A stretch of DNA of 64,000 nucleotides from Crotalaria pallida (lineage: Eukaryota > Streptophyta > Magnoliopsida > Fabales > Fabaceae), in NCBI GenBank assembly GCA_037953625.1, contig CM075656.1:70141001-70205000 (forward strand). The letters run 5' to 3'. Positions 12,960 through 24,100 of this stretch are shown here, one piece after another. Each line of letters begins with the position of its first letter. The stretch's first letter is position 1. Both the position numbers and the translations under genes were made by a program. The notes under the pieces are model-generated. The model was not told where the DNA came from and made no database searches. It saw nothing but the letters and a program-made list of their open reading frames with translations.

Positions 12960-13731
12960 CACGTCACTACCCCACCTTTCCTCTACCGCACCTCTGTATA
13001 TAAAACCCCACACATCAAAAATATCTAATATATGATTTTTTTAGTATGTTAAGAATATCTAAGTGAATAAAGTTTAATTGAAAAATTAAAATATCATATT
13101 TTGATAAGTTAAACAAGTCATTTTTCTATATAACTCACTTTTTTAAATTATTTTTAACATATCTTTTACAACACACATTAGAAAAACTCAAAACATAATA
13201 ACAAGTCGAGATTTTCTTTCTTCTAAATAAAACTTTAGCCACAACAATTAACTAGACATGGTGTTTTTTATTTTCCTTCTTTGTTTTTTAATTAGGCAAT
13301 TAAGAAATTAATTCTTATCTTCTTCCACAGTTTGCCCATTCAATGAAAGGATATACATTTGCCAATTAAGCAAACAAGTGGAGGAGGAGGTGATTACCAA
13401 TTTGCTATTAGAATGAAGGAGAAGACAACACGCTTTGTTTTACACTTGATTTATTTAATGTTTTTCCACTTTAAAACTCGATCAATTTCCTCTTGTTGGA
13501 TTCTCACTCGGCTCTGATGTCATCCGAGAAAACCCACATTTTTAATTGTTTCCCAAATTGGAGCTAAAAACGTGCAGGTTGATTTTCTTTACAACTTATT
13601 TCAAAAGCATCCCTGTAATGAAAAATAAACAATAAGGAAAGGAAAACCAATCATGTGATAGTTGTAACATGCATGTAACACGTATAATCGGACATTTTTA
13701 AGGCCAAAAGATAATTAGTTATTTAATTGAT
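12960..13731. other. AT-rich spacer
   Basis: No supported gene or RNA. A purine-rich stretch near 13378-13390 (GTGGAGGAGGAGG) is the only compositional feature. Confidence 0.4.
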
Positions 13732-14334
13732 GGGTGTTACTTGGGTACCCATTCAAAATAAAGGATTTTGGTATCCTTTCATATTTTTCCAATCAAATCA
13801 TGACAAGTACAATATATTACCATGTCAGTAAAGCCAATGGAATTTATACCGAGATATTTTTGGCACTCAATAAAGACCGAAGATTATATGTTAAGATGTT
13901 CTCCACCTTTTATATGTTTTTGGTGCTCAAAAATCTGCGCTAAATTTAGACGAGAACATATATTCTTGTGTGCTGAAGATTATGTCTCAACTGCAGTAAT
14001 ACATTTTTTTAAGTTGATAAAAAAAAATACAGTGAAGTGTTCTTATTTTCATTGTTATCTAGCAAGAAGATTGGTAATAGTGGCATGATGTTGATGTTGC
14101 TAGCCCGAAGATAAATAAAAACATGATATTAATGTTCATGATTTGAGAGTGGTTGTGAATTGATTAAGTTAAAAAATCTTGCAAGTAAGATCAAACATAT
14201 TTGATTACAAAATTTTATTATACTTATACACTTTTTTCACATGATGGTATATTGGAGTTGTCATAATTTGATTGAATAAATATGAGAGGGTACCAAAACC
14301 CTTTATTTTGAAAGGGTACCGAAGTAAAACCCTT
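13732..14334. mobile_element. TIR DNA transposon remnant (603 bp)
   Basis: The left end (13732-13780, GGGTGTTACTTGGGTACCC, then an AAAATAAAGGATTTTGGTA-like stretch) pairs with the inverted right end (14287-14334, AAGGGTTTTACTTCGGTACC). The arms match over about 46 bp with some mismatches. Flanks read AATTGAT and AATGAT, a possible but imperfect target duplication. The long arms suggest a Mutator-like or related family; that is inference. The two reading frames inside have no domain. Confidence 0.6.
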
Positions 14335-14348
14335 AATGATATGTGTTG

Positions 14349-14545
14349 TTTTTTTTTTTTTTACACCAAGGATATCCTTTCGTTAATAGTAGAAAACTAA
14401 TACCTTTTGAGGCTTAGAGATCACAGAAGTGAGTTTTGTCTTTAGTTTAGCAACAAAGAATTTTCCATACTCATGACAGAGATCGAACTCTTGACATCAT
14501 GCTTAAGAAACTCAGTCATCTACCAATTGTGCTGGATTTTGTTGA
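14349..14545 (-). mobile_element. tRNA-derived SINE (family B, copy 2)
   Basis: On the minus strand a tRNA-like head (TTGGTAGATGACTGAG, then box-B-like AGAGTTCGATCTC) leads to the shared family body and an A-tail (T-run 14349-14362). The body matches the elements at 27.6 and 63.1 kb closely. Confidence 0.7.
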
Positions 14546-14920
14546 TATGATATACGTTGTTTTTATCATCAAAACAAAATTAAACATTGGGTTATGCTAA
14601 CCACTTTTTAAGAATATATATATATATATATATATATATATGACTTTTTTGATAGATTTCATGTCCATTAAGAAAGTTGGTCAATTTAGTTAATAGTATT
14701 AGAAATGTGAATATTTTATATGTATGTATTTTCAAAATTACCTTTATTAATATTATTGTGAATCTAAAAATTATTGTTAAGTAAATAGGGGTGTTTAGGG
14801 AAAGAAGTAATTAATTGTCATTGAAAATAGTTATATGGTCTTATAAATAGGAATAAAATAAACATCTTTAAAAGGTCTTATGTTCAGGAATGGAAGGAAT
14901 ATTTCAAATTCCTTAATTAT
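14546..14920. other. AT-rich spacer with TA microsatellite
   Basis: A (TA)n run lies at about 14615-14641. Sequence at 14830-14900 resembles one arm of a Stowaway-type MITE (GGTCTTATAAATAGGA), but the partner arm was not securely found. Confidence 0.5.
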
Positions 14921-15372
14921 TGAACACAAATGTAAATCAACAACAATGCAGCAAACAGTTGAGCATCAGTAGTGAGCAATCTAAGTTGGATTCATAACCG
15001 ATTAACTTGTTATTTATTAAACGATTAACATGTAAGTTAGTTAGTTGGATAATCGGTTAAGCAACTTGATTAATAGGATAAATTAAATAGACAGTTAGTT
15101 GATGAGTTAGTTAGCACTAGTTAGTTTGGCAGTTTTGGCATCAATTCATTTGAGTGCTAGTTGGTAGTTGGGTTGGTAGTTCCAACTGTGTATAAATACT
15201 TCTTACTTCTTTTTACCTTGTGACCAATAATATAGAAAATCATTTTCTTACTTTCTCAAAATTGTTCTCAATTTTCTTCTCTCAATTATCTTCCCACTCT
15301 CTCCGGAAAGTTGCAACTTGCAACCTCGTTTGAATTCTCTTCAATTCATCTCATTTCTTCAGAAATCTTCGA
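14921..15372 (+). repeat. 5' LTR of copia element
   Basis: It starts TGAACACAAATG and shows clear similarity to 17079-17695, including the sequence around GACCAATAATAT. A TATA-like GTATAAATAC sits at 15188-15197, giving a plausible U3/R boundary. The 3' limit is set by the primer-binding site at 15373; an exact CA terminus is not certain. Confidence 0.75.
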
Positions 15373-15384
15373 TGGTATCAAAGC
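15373..15384 (+). promoter_or_regulatory. Primer-binding site (initiator tRNA-Met type)
   Basis: TGGTATCAAAGC is complementary to the 3' end of plant initiator tRNA-Met with one common variant position. It lies directly after the 5' LTR. Confidence 0.75.
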
Positions 15385-15524
15385 TTGCTATGCAACAGTT
15401 TTACAGAGAAACATGAATTGTTCATCAAACATCATGCATCTATACTCTTGAGTAAAATGGAATAGTTGTGAGAAAGCATCAACACATATTGAATGTGGCT
15501 AGAGCATTGATGATACAAAGTTAG

Positions 15525-16061
15525 TTGCCTAAGTTTATTGTAAGTAAAATGTACAGTTCCGTAAGCACATTGTCCCATACTACTGCTCTACTACTTCTTC
15601 TATTCCTATTTTCACATATTCCACCTTCACAAACTTCTAACACCAATCCATCCCCCTTATCCTATGATGATGTCTTCTTTCCACATACACAAACTACTGT
15701 TCCACCAACTCATCCTCTTTCACCAAACATTCCTGATTCACAAACTCATCCTATTTTACCAAACATTCCTGAATCACATCAAGAACTACCACTTTCTTCT
15801 TCTTGACATAGTACACCTTATTCACCACCAAATAATTCACCTCCTCCGCCACCATTAAACCCTGCACAACCTGTGAGACATTCCGATAGAATTCCTAAGA
15901 GGTCAGGATATCTTAGATACTGTCAATGCGATCTCATAAGTGTTGCCCTTACTCACTCCTATGTGCATTATCCTCTTTGTTCATATCTTTCTTATGACAA
16001 ACTCTCACCTCCTCATAAACATTTTGCCTTAACTCGTAGCCCTAATGTTGAGCCTCAATGA
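15525..16061 (+). pseudogene. Copia pol fragment: integrase-RT linker
   Basis: One frame runs through this interval with an internal TGA at 15804-15806. The first part is Pro/Ser/Thr-rich (SPNIPDSQTHPILPNIPES). The second part, HSDRIPKRSGYLRYCQCDL followed by YPLCSYLSYDKLSPPHKHFA, is the conserved linker found between integrase and reverse transcriptase in plant copia polyproteins. The hydrophobic stretch LLLLLFLFSHIPP mimics a signal peptide but is part of the decayed polyprotein. Reverse transcriptase should follow but is absent. Confidence 0.75.
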
Positions 16062-16069
16062 ATTTACCT

Positions 16070-16690
16070 CCAAGAGATCTTCAATCATCAAGTGGATCCC
16101 TCCAACAGTGTTGATCTTCAATCCTTGTGTCTTGTCTCCTTGCTCTCAATTGCAAAATTAGCCTCTCTTCTCTAATCCTAAATTCTATTCTAATCTCTAA
16201 TTGCCTCTGAAAAGTTTACAAAACTTAATGGAAAAACCTATATTTAAAGTCAAAAACCAATCCCAATTGAAACGGAGCAAATCTGATAAAAAAGTGGCCG
16301 AATTGGGCCTGCTTGGTGTTTGCGCGCCTGGGCGCGCCCAAATGATCTGCTGGTGCTTGACGGGGGCTGCGCGCCTGGGCAGCCTGGGCGCCTGAGCGTG
16401 TCAGCCCTGCTCTGACTCCGTTTTGCTCCGTTCTTGCGCTATTTTCAAGGTTCTTTCGTCCTCTTTTCAACTCCATATTTATTTTCTTCAATTAAGCTCC
16501 AAAAGTACCTGAAACAAATCCAAAACGGATTAAAACGTTCAAAAGATTCTAAACTAATAACAATTCCTAAAACTAAACTAAAATTCCTAAATTTACAAGA
16601 AAAACAAGCCAAATCCTTAGTAAAAGGGAGTCCAATTCATGCTCAAAACATCATATATTGGACCCAAATCAGACTAGTTTGAAGATTAAT
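16070..16690. other. Insert between the two copia pol fragments
   Basis: This block replaces the reverse transcriptase region. It includes a GC-rich stretch (16290-16430) with repeated GCGCGCCTGGGCGC-like motifs, flanked by AT-rich sequence. It resembles repeat DNA rather than coding sequence. The frames on the two strands overlap and have no domain. Its ends and origin are unresolved. Confidence 0.4.
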
Positions 16691-16696
16691 ATAGTT

Positions 16697-17074
16697 TGAA
16701 CATCATACAGTGTCTAGGAGCTCTTGTGATGATGACTATATAGCAACGGCTTATGTTACTCACGAGATTAAGTGGCTCACATATTTACTTGAAGATTTTC
16801 AAGTATCTAACTAATCACCAGCTTCTCTATATTGTGATATCCAAGCTGCTCTACACATAGTAGCCAATCCTGTGCTCCATAAGAGAACCAAATATATTGA
16901 GATTAACTGCCTTATTTTTAGGGAAAAATCCCAATCCGGTTTAATCAAGCCTATGCCTATCAGTTCTAATCTTTAGCTTGCAGATGTCTTTATCAAGGCA
17001 TTAAGTCATCAACTGTTTCTTGGATTTAATTACAAGCTTGGAATGATTGATATCTGCCTACCAGGTTGCGGTGG
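16697..17074 (+). pseudogene. Copia RNase H C-terminal fragment
   Basis: One frame reads AYVTHEIKWLTYLLEDFQV, SLYCDIQAALHIVANPVLH, KRTKYIEINCLIFREK and LADVFIKAL, the diagnostic C-terminal end of copia RNase H. It is interrupted by TAA (after FQVSN) and TAG (after PISSNL). The fragment sits just upstream of the polypurine tract and 3' LTR, exactly where the family places it. Confidence 0.85.
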
Positions 17075-17078
17075 GTAT

Positions 17079-17695
17079 TGAACACCAATGGAAATCAGCA
17101 GCAATGCATCAAACAATTGAGCATCATCAATGAGTAATATAAGTTAGATTCATAATTGGTTAACTTGTAAGTAAGTTAGTTAGTTAGTTTGATAATCGGT
17201 TAAGCTACTTGATTAACCGGTTAAATAAACAGTTAGTTGGTCAGTAAGTTAGCGGTTAGTTTGGTAATTTTGACGCCAATTCATTTGGGTGCTAGCTAAT
17301 AGTTCTAGCAGTATATAAATACTACTTTTTACCTTGTGACCAATAATATCAAAATCATTTTCTTTCTTTTTTTTTTTTTTCCATGATCGGAGTGTCCACC
17401 GCCGACCGCAGTGACTAATCTCCTCGCGGGCTTGTAGGCACCTCTAATGGGTGGGACAGCTGACCCCGAGATTTAATGCTGCTGTATGCACAAGGCAGGA
17501 TTCGAACACCTGACCTTGCTTAAGCATGTATCAATCCCTACCACTGAACCACACGCTCGGGATTAATATCAAAATCATTTTCTTACTTTCTCAAAATCGT
17601 TCTCAATTCTCTTCTCACTCTCTCGGGAAAGTTATAACCTACAACTTCACTCGATTGAATTCTCTTCGATTCATTTCATTTTTATAAAATTTATG
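17079..17695 (+). repeat. 3' LTR of copia element, interrupted by a SINE
   Basis: It starts TGAACACCAATGG and matches the 5' LTR on both sides of a SINE inserted at 17365-17563. Removing the SINE and one target-duplication copy leaves about 400 bp, slightly shorter than the 5' LTR, so the 3' end may be truncated. Confidence 0.75.
17365..17563 (-). mobile_element. tRNA-derived SINE (family C) with 21-bp TSD
   Basis: An exact 21-bp direct repeat (17344-17364 and 17564-17584, starting TAATATCAAA) flanks the element. On the minus strand it has an A-box-like TAGTGGTAGGGATTG, a box B GTGTTCGAATCCTGC and an A-tail (T-run on the + strand at 17365-17380). Long, perfect target duplications show LINE-machinery insertion into the copia LTR. 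The family differs from SINE families A and B elsewhere in the window. Confidence 0.9.
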
Positions 17696-17804
17696 GATTA
17701 ATAAACATCTTCAATTAGAACATTAGTTAGTATTTTTCTTAAGACTTATTTAAGTTTTTAGTCCCTGAATTTAGGTGTTATTTTGGAATTGGTTCTTAAA
17801 GTTT

Positions 17805-18215
17805 TTTTTTCGATGTTTTGAGTCCTTAAACTTTGCTTAGATTTTGGAAATGATACTTTCATCACTTAAATAGTGATATGACCGAGTATATGTCACGTCA
17901 CATTCGCTACATCGATAGGTAACATGCCAGATGATGCCACGTGAATTTTTTAAATTAAAAAAAATTCAAATTTATTAAAAATAATTAAAAATTGTATTTT
18001 TTTTAAAGAAAATTGAATCTTTAAATAAATTTTAAAAGAAATTATTTTTTTAATAAAAAAATCATTAGTGTCCCGTGGCTTTACATAAAGTGTCACTCAT
18101 CGATATCGTGAAAGTGATGTGTCATGATGTCGATTATATCATTACTTAAGTGACGAAAGGACCATTTACAAAAATTAAACAAAATTTAGAAATCCAAAGC
18201 ATCGAAATAGCACGT
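17805..18215. mobile_element. Fold-back / long-TIR MITE
   Basis: The left arm from about 17810 (TCGATGTTTTGAGTCCTTAA) and the inverted right arm ending near 18210 (TCGATGCTTTGGATTTCTAA read on the minus strand) match imperfectly over about 100 bp, including CACTTAAATAGTGATAT and CACTTAAGTAATGATAT. The centre is AT-rich and non-coding. Long arms suggest a Mutator-like origin. The true termini may lie a little further out. Confidence 0.6.
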
Positions 18216-20514
18216 GAGATGCGCAAAAGTACATACCAGCCAGTAGTACAATTACATCAGAACAGGTTGGTAACTAACGTACATATTGAACCTTCAAACA
18301 TTAAAAAGACGCACAAGACACTCCATGAAACACCCAAACTTTGCACAAAAATAAGGAGAAGAGGTATTCAGCCAAATGATATAACAAAATTGTTGCTTAC
18401 ACGATTAAGTAAGATACTTGTTTAATATTTTAATAAATTTATGGGAGAGTGGCCATACCATTTAGCATTTTAGCTTTAAAAGAAAAAAGGAATGCCATTT
18501 CACTTCCGGCGAGAAAGAAATTGAGAAATGAGAGATGTGTAATTTGTGATATGACTTTGTGTTCATCCTAACTCCTTTTAATGTGAGAAATTCTTTATTT
18601 AAAAAAATATGCAAAGATTAAGTAACGACTGTAGTTTGCAAATACCAAAGTTTTTTTTTAGAAAGTACAATTAGAATTTGTTATTATTTTTAACCAAAAT
18701 AATATTATCATAATAAAAAAAAATCGAGAACAAAGGTTTGATTGTTATTGTAAAAGAAAAACTATTAATTACTCCTTATATTTCATATGTAGTGTTCATA
18801 GAGTTTTTTCTCATGTTTCATATGTATTTTTTTTTATAAAATCCTATACATAATTAATGTTATTTTTCTCAACACTATCTTATTTATTACATTCTCTTTT
18901 TCAGTTTCAATATATTTCGCTCTCTTCAATAATAATTATATATGGGCATTAGGTCAAGAATATATTTATACTATGCAATTTTATGTTGGACTAATGATAC
19001 TTTGTCACTTAATATATCATTAACATATTATTGTCATGTCGAAAGTTCATTTAATCATTCTTGTACTATATAGTCTTATTCCTTTACAAATTGATTTTAT
19101 GCAATCATATTCATTTAAGCATTTTTGTACTATGTTGTCACATCCCTTAAATCAAAATACTTTAAATTTTTACATCATTTAATCATTTCTTAAAACTCGT
19201 GTATAACTTTAAAATACATTACTTACGAAACGGATGGAGTACCAGTTAATAATATCTTTTACACCATCGTCTCTTAATCGATGAATGATGTGCAAGCAAT
19301 GTAAAATATTTTACATTATCAATGTATACCCATTAAACCCTTCCTTAATTTCTAGATGCCTTATTAGTGCACTCTCTCTTTTTTTTTTTTTTACTATTAA
19401 TAAAACTAACTTTAGCATCAAAGTAAAAATCCCTCACCTTTTAAGATGGATTGAATTGAATGAACTCACACCTACATAATTTGGTAAAGATTGTAGTATA
19501 TATGCAAATACCAAATATAGACCAAATTTAACTTCAGAAAAACTTCAAAGAACTTGAGTTGGTAACCATGATAATATTTGCATATTATTTTTTTACTATA
19601 TTGATTGTACATTTTTTACATTAATTAAATATTATGATTAAATATTATATAACAATATTATATTAAGAAAAATAATAATAAATTAAGAAGAAAAAAAAGT
19701 GTTCCGAATTCCGATAACTTCAAAATTGAACATGTGAATTAATGTACCTACAGTACATATGACCACATTATGGGTGATGCCAGCAGGTAGATGCCTCTGG
19801 CAACTGACTTTGTTTTCTAGCAAGAGCACAAGTTCTTTGTGTCTTAGTTCAACTTTGCTTCTGTACTTCAATTATATTTCTTTGCCGTGGTAGTCTGCCA
19901 AATATAGGAGCTGAGGATGAGAAATGACAGTGTATCTTTTCGACTATATAAAAAGTGACTGATCAGTTTTCTTACCACAGAAAGCTAATAGATGCCATTA
20001 TTCGAAATGAACTGACACATCTCAAATTTTTTGTGATTAGAATAATATTTTGGCAATCGATACTCCTTACATTATCTATTATTAAAAAAAATCATAATTG
20101 AAATCACACTTATTTAAAAATTAATGGAATATATATTTAATTTTCTCAAATACATGAAAAAATATATGTAACTATTTTTTAAGAAAGTTATATTGGAATG
20201 AAATAAAAATTAAATAAAATTACTATTTTTTAAAAATATTTTAGAAATAATTATATTAAGAATAGAAAATTGGTTCACTTTTTCTTATATTTGAGATCAA
20301 GATAAACACGAAGTATGTCTTATTTTTCTTATAATAAAAACATGAAGGAGTATGTCATTTCTTTATCGTTCTCTCTCTCTTTCTCCTAAAAAATTCATTC
20401 TAAAAAAATATAAATACATATATTTATATTGATTTACTTATAAAATAAATTTTTTGGGAATATTAACCATCTCAAAATCCGAAAGAATATCATTCTACCA
20501 ATTATAACTATAAA
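18216..20514. other. AT-rich spacer
   Basis: No supported gene. Reading frames at 18150-18425 and 19683-19871 have no recognised domain. 18773-19241 has weakly matching ends (ACTCCTTATATTTCATATG and an inverted ACTCCATCCGTTTCGTAAG) and may be a decayed Stowaway-type MITE. Confidence 0.4.
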
Positions 20515-20775
20515 CTATTCTTTCCGTTTTAATTTGCTTAATTTATTTGTTGTTTTAGGACACACGGATTATGAAAGTTATTTAATATTTTAATTTTTAA
20601 GATAAAAATAAGTGAACTTTACTATATTATCACACATTTCATATATTTTGGAATATTTAAAAGGAAAATTAAAGTTGAAAAAAACTAATTATTAATGCAT
20701 CATGAAACTCCTAAAGCGACAAATAATCTAAAATAAGTTGAATATACTAAAACGATAGATAAAATAAAATAAACG
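20515..20775. mobile_element. Probable Stowaway-type MITE
   Basis: The left end TTCTTTCCGTTTTAATTTGC and the right end, inverted, with TATCGTTTTAGTATATTC and internal matches (GACACACGGATT, CGACAAATAATCT), fit the common MITE family seen several times in this window. The ends are degenerate. Confidence 0.4.
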
Positions 20776-20959
20776 ATAATTCTTTTCGAAACGAGAAGAC
20801 GATCAAAATAAATATTATCTCTTTTCTCTGTACACCTCATAGATGAAACTTCTAACATTTATATACACAAGCTTATTAACATTGACTTCATTGGTAAAAC
20901 TAATCCTAAGAGTAAAACTAAATACTACGCACCATTATTTTTCTCTCCATTTTTGAGTG

Positions 20960-20965
20960 CACGTG
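20960..20965 (+). promoter_or_regulatory. G-box (CACGTG) upstream of the P450 gene
   Basis: The palindrome CACGTG lies about 70 bp upstream of the TATA box. G-boxes bind bHLH factors such as MYC2. CYP94 genes of jasmonate catabolism are jasmonate-induced in plants, so this is a plausible response element. The motif is short and functional use is inferred. Confidence 0.45.
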
Positions 20966-21030
20966 TAAACATTTTAACCTAATGATGGAAATGGACACGA
21001 ATTATACATGAGAATTAGCCAATAATCATG

Positions 21031-21040
21031 TATATATAAA
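21031..21040 (+). promoter_or_regulatory. TATA box of the P450 gene; decides the start codon
   Basis: TATATATAAA ends only 5 bp before the first in-frame ATG (21045). Transcription should begin around 21065-21075, so that ATG cannot be in the mRNA. The next suitable in-frame ATG, 21153, leaves a leader of about 80 nt. Confidence 0.65.
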
Positions 21041-21152
21041 TCCAATGCCAATCGCTATTGCATCACTCAGATTAAATTTTATATATCTCACTCCTCACCT
21101 TCTACACCCTTCTTTCACCATAATCCCTTTTATGTTAATTAATCCATCAATA

Positions 21153-24100
21153 ATGGAACTAAAACCTTCCGAGATGACTCATCACCTCTACTCAATGATG
21201 CAATTTTTCGCTAATGTCTCCTTGGACACTCTCCTTTTCTCATCGATCATGACCATCATCATCGTGATCATGATTTTCACTACTTTTTCATATTTGATCT
21301 CTTCTCTTTTATCCAAGATAAATATGTTTTGCAATTGTGAGACTTGTCAATCATATCTAACTTCGACCTGGTCCAAAGATTTTGACAATCTTTGCGATTG
21401 GTACACTCATCTTCTCCGAAACTCATCCACCAAAACCATACACATACACGTGATTAGAAACACTATCACGGCAAACCCGGCCAACGTTGAATACATGTTG
21501 AAAACAAAGTTTGAGAACTACCCAAAAGGGAAAAACTTTTCAATGATCTTAGGTGATTTTTTGGGTCGTGGAATCTTCAACGTGGATGGTGAACAATGGA
21601 GGTTTCAAAAAAAGATGGCAAGTTTAGAACTCAACAAGAGCTCAATAAGATCTTTTGCTTTTGATATTGTCAACTACGAAATCAAACATAGACTTGTCCC
21701 TCTTCTATTATCAAAACAAGACAATTACCATGTCTTAGATTTGCAAGATGTTTTTAGAAGATTATCATTTGATAGTATGTGTAAATTTTCATTTGGAATA
21801 GATCCTATGTGTTTGGAACAATCTTTTCCAATATCACATTTTGCTACGTCCTTTGATTTGGCATCGAAGCTTTCGGCTGAGAGAGCCATGACACTGTCCC
21901 CTTTGATTTGGAAGATGAAGAGGTTGTTCAACATAGGAAGTGAGAGGAGGTTGCAAGAAGCTGTTAGAATGATTAATGTTTTGGCCAAAGAGGTTATAAG
22001 GCAAAGAAGAAAAATGGGGTTTTGTGATAATAAAGACTTGTTGTCACGGTTCATGAGTGTTGTTAATGATGAGGCTTACTTGAGGGACATTATCATAAGT
22101 TTTCTTTTAGCTGGCCGTGACACTGTGGCTTCAGCACTCACCAGCTTCTTCTGGTTGTTGGCTAAACATCCAGAAGTTGAGTCAGCCATTCGGCAAGAAG
22201 CAGACCAGGTACACAAAATTATGTATCATTTTAATATTATTTTTTTATTGGGATATAGAGTAGTATCATTTTTATTGAAATATATTTGTTTACTGAAAAA
22301 ATAGTTTCTTATTTGAACACCAATATGCTATGCCATGTTGAATGTTGCAATTATAAATTATTTTTATTGAGAAAAAAATATAACTTTTTGTTTTAGTTAT
22401 CAATAATTTAAATTATTCAACTTTCGAGAATGAATATATCACATATTTGTGACTTATAAAATATAACAGCAAATGTACGCATTTACTTTTGTTGCTCTCA
22501 AATTTGTTTTTCCATATCCCTTATCCTGTATACATATTATCCTAAAAATAAATGGAAAAAAATTATGTACAGGATTCGTGTAAAGGATTCTATTGATGGC
22601 GGAAGAAGAAGAGGGCGGCCGTGAGAGGGAATAATGAAAATTGAAAAATAAATGGAAAACAGGATAAATTATTTTTTTATAATAAAAATATTATTTTCCT
22701 GTGTTATAGGAATTAAATATCATTTTTACGTAAATAACTCAAAAATTTAATTGCAAAATATATACAATTTATACATATTCCTAACATTAGTAACATATGT
22801 GATGTGACATAAGAAACATGTGAGCCTTTTCATAGACCACCTACAAAAGGCACGGTAACCCCTTTTTTAGAAAATATAAAAGGAAAGTTTTTACCTCCTC
22901 TGACTCGAATTATAAGCAAATTTAACTATTTTTACGTTTATTAAGGAGGTTAGTTGATTGTATTTAATTTTTTCAAATTTATAAAAAAATAGAGGTATTT
23001 TAGGAAAGTAGTATTGGGAATGAAACAAAAATTAATTAAGATTACAATATTCTAGAGATGTTTTAGGAAAGTGACATTGAGAATGAAACAAAATTTAATA
23101 AAATTAGTTAATTTTGCTTATATTTTAAACCAAGAGAAATACTCTTGTTTTTTGTTGCTTATAATTCGAGTCGGATGGAGTATAATATAACATTTTTTAA
23201 AACAAGGAGATTCCTCGGGAAAAGATAGCTTGAAAATATTTCTTTATACTTCCTCCATTTTATTGAGTTTGACCTTTTAGATTTAAACAACAGATTAAGA
23301 AAGTGTTTATTATTGTAAGTTTATGTACGGTTTGTCCAAAATGCCCCATTTTTTATTCTTATTGAAAATTGTAATATTATTTAATTTTTATTAGTAAGTG
23401 TGTCCATTAATTAATGTATAAGAGATAAGAGAAATGATAAAAATATAATTAATGAGGAATGAATGAAATGATTGAATGAAGTTAAAATTGGAAAAAAAAA
23501 ATATGTTTATGTATTAAAAATATAAAAGATCAAACATTTTGAAACAAGAAAAAAAAAAGTCTAAAAGATCAAACTCAATTAAACGGAGGGAGTATTTTAC
23601 TTGATTAAGAAAATAAAAAATATTAAAAAAAAACTAGTACAAAATTGTTTTTTTCTGAGTTGCAAATAAAATTAATGAATGACAGGTGATTGGAGAAGAC
23701 AAGGACCTCATATGCTTCGAACAGCTTCAGCAATTGCACTATTTACAAGCTGCAGCATATGAGAGCATGAGACTGTATCCTCCAATTCAATTTGATTCAA
23801 AGTTTTGCTTACAAGATGATGTGTTACCAGATGGTACATCGGTGAAGGGTGGAACAAGGGTTACTTACCATCCATATGCCATGGGTAGATTGGAAGAAAT
23901 ATGGGGTCATGATTGTTTTGAGTTCAAGCCCCAAAGGTGGTTGAAAGATGGTGTGTTTTGCCCTCAAAATCCATTCAAGTACCCTGTTTTTCAAGCAGGA
24001 CTGAGGGTTTGTTTAGGCAAAGAAATGGCATTGCTAGAGCTTAGAATGGTGGCACTTTCTTTGGTTAGAAGGTTTCATATCCAATTGGCACCACCTTGTG

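Larger units (their letters stand above)
14921..17695 (+). mobile_element. Gutted Ty1/copia LTR retrotransposon
   Basis: Two related direct repeats (14921-15372 and 17079-17695) begin TGAACAC. A methionine-tRNA primer-binding site (TGGTATCAAAGC, 15373-15384) follows the first. A guanine-rich tract (GGTTGCGGTGGGTAT, 17064-17078) precedes the second. Between them only the integrase-RT linker (15525-16061) and the RNase H end (16697-17074) of pol survive. Gag, integrase core and reverse transcriptase are missing, and an unrelated GC-variable insert lies between the fragments. The copia order of domains is consistent with what remains. Confidence 0.85.

Noticed and set aside
12294..13028. Five overlapping frames of 71-107 codons on both strands
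   Set aside because: They are by-products of GGGCGGGC-type subterminal repeats of the hAT element at 12311-12951.
15525..15806. Small secreted proline-rich protein
   Set aside because: The hydrophobic stretch is fortuitous; the same frame continues past a TGA into the conserved copia pol linker.
21045..21152. N-terminal extension of the P450
   Set aside because: The ATG lies 5 bp after the TATA box, so it precedes the expected transcript start.
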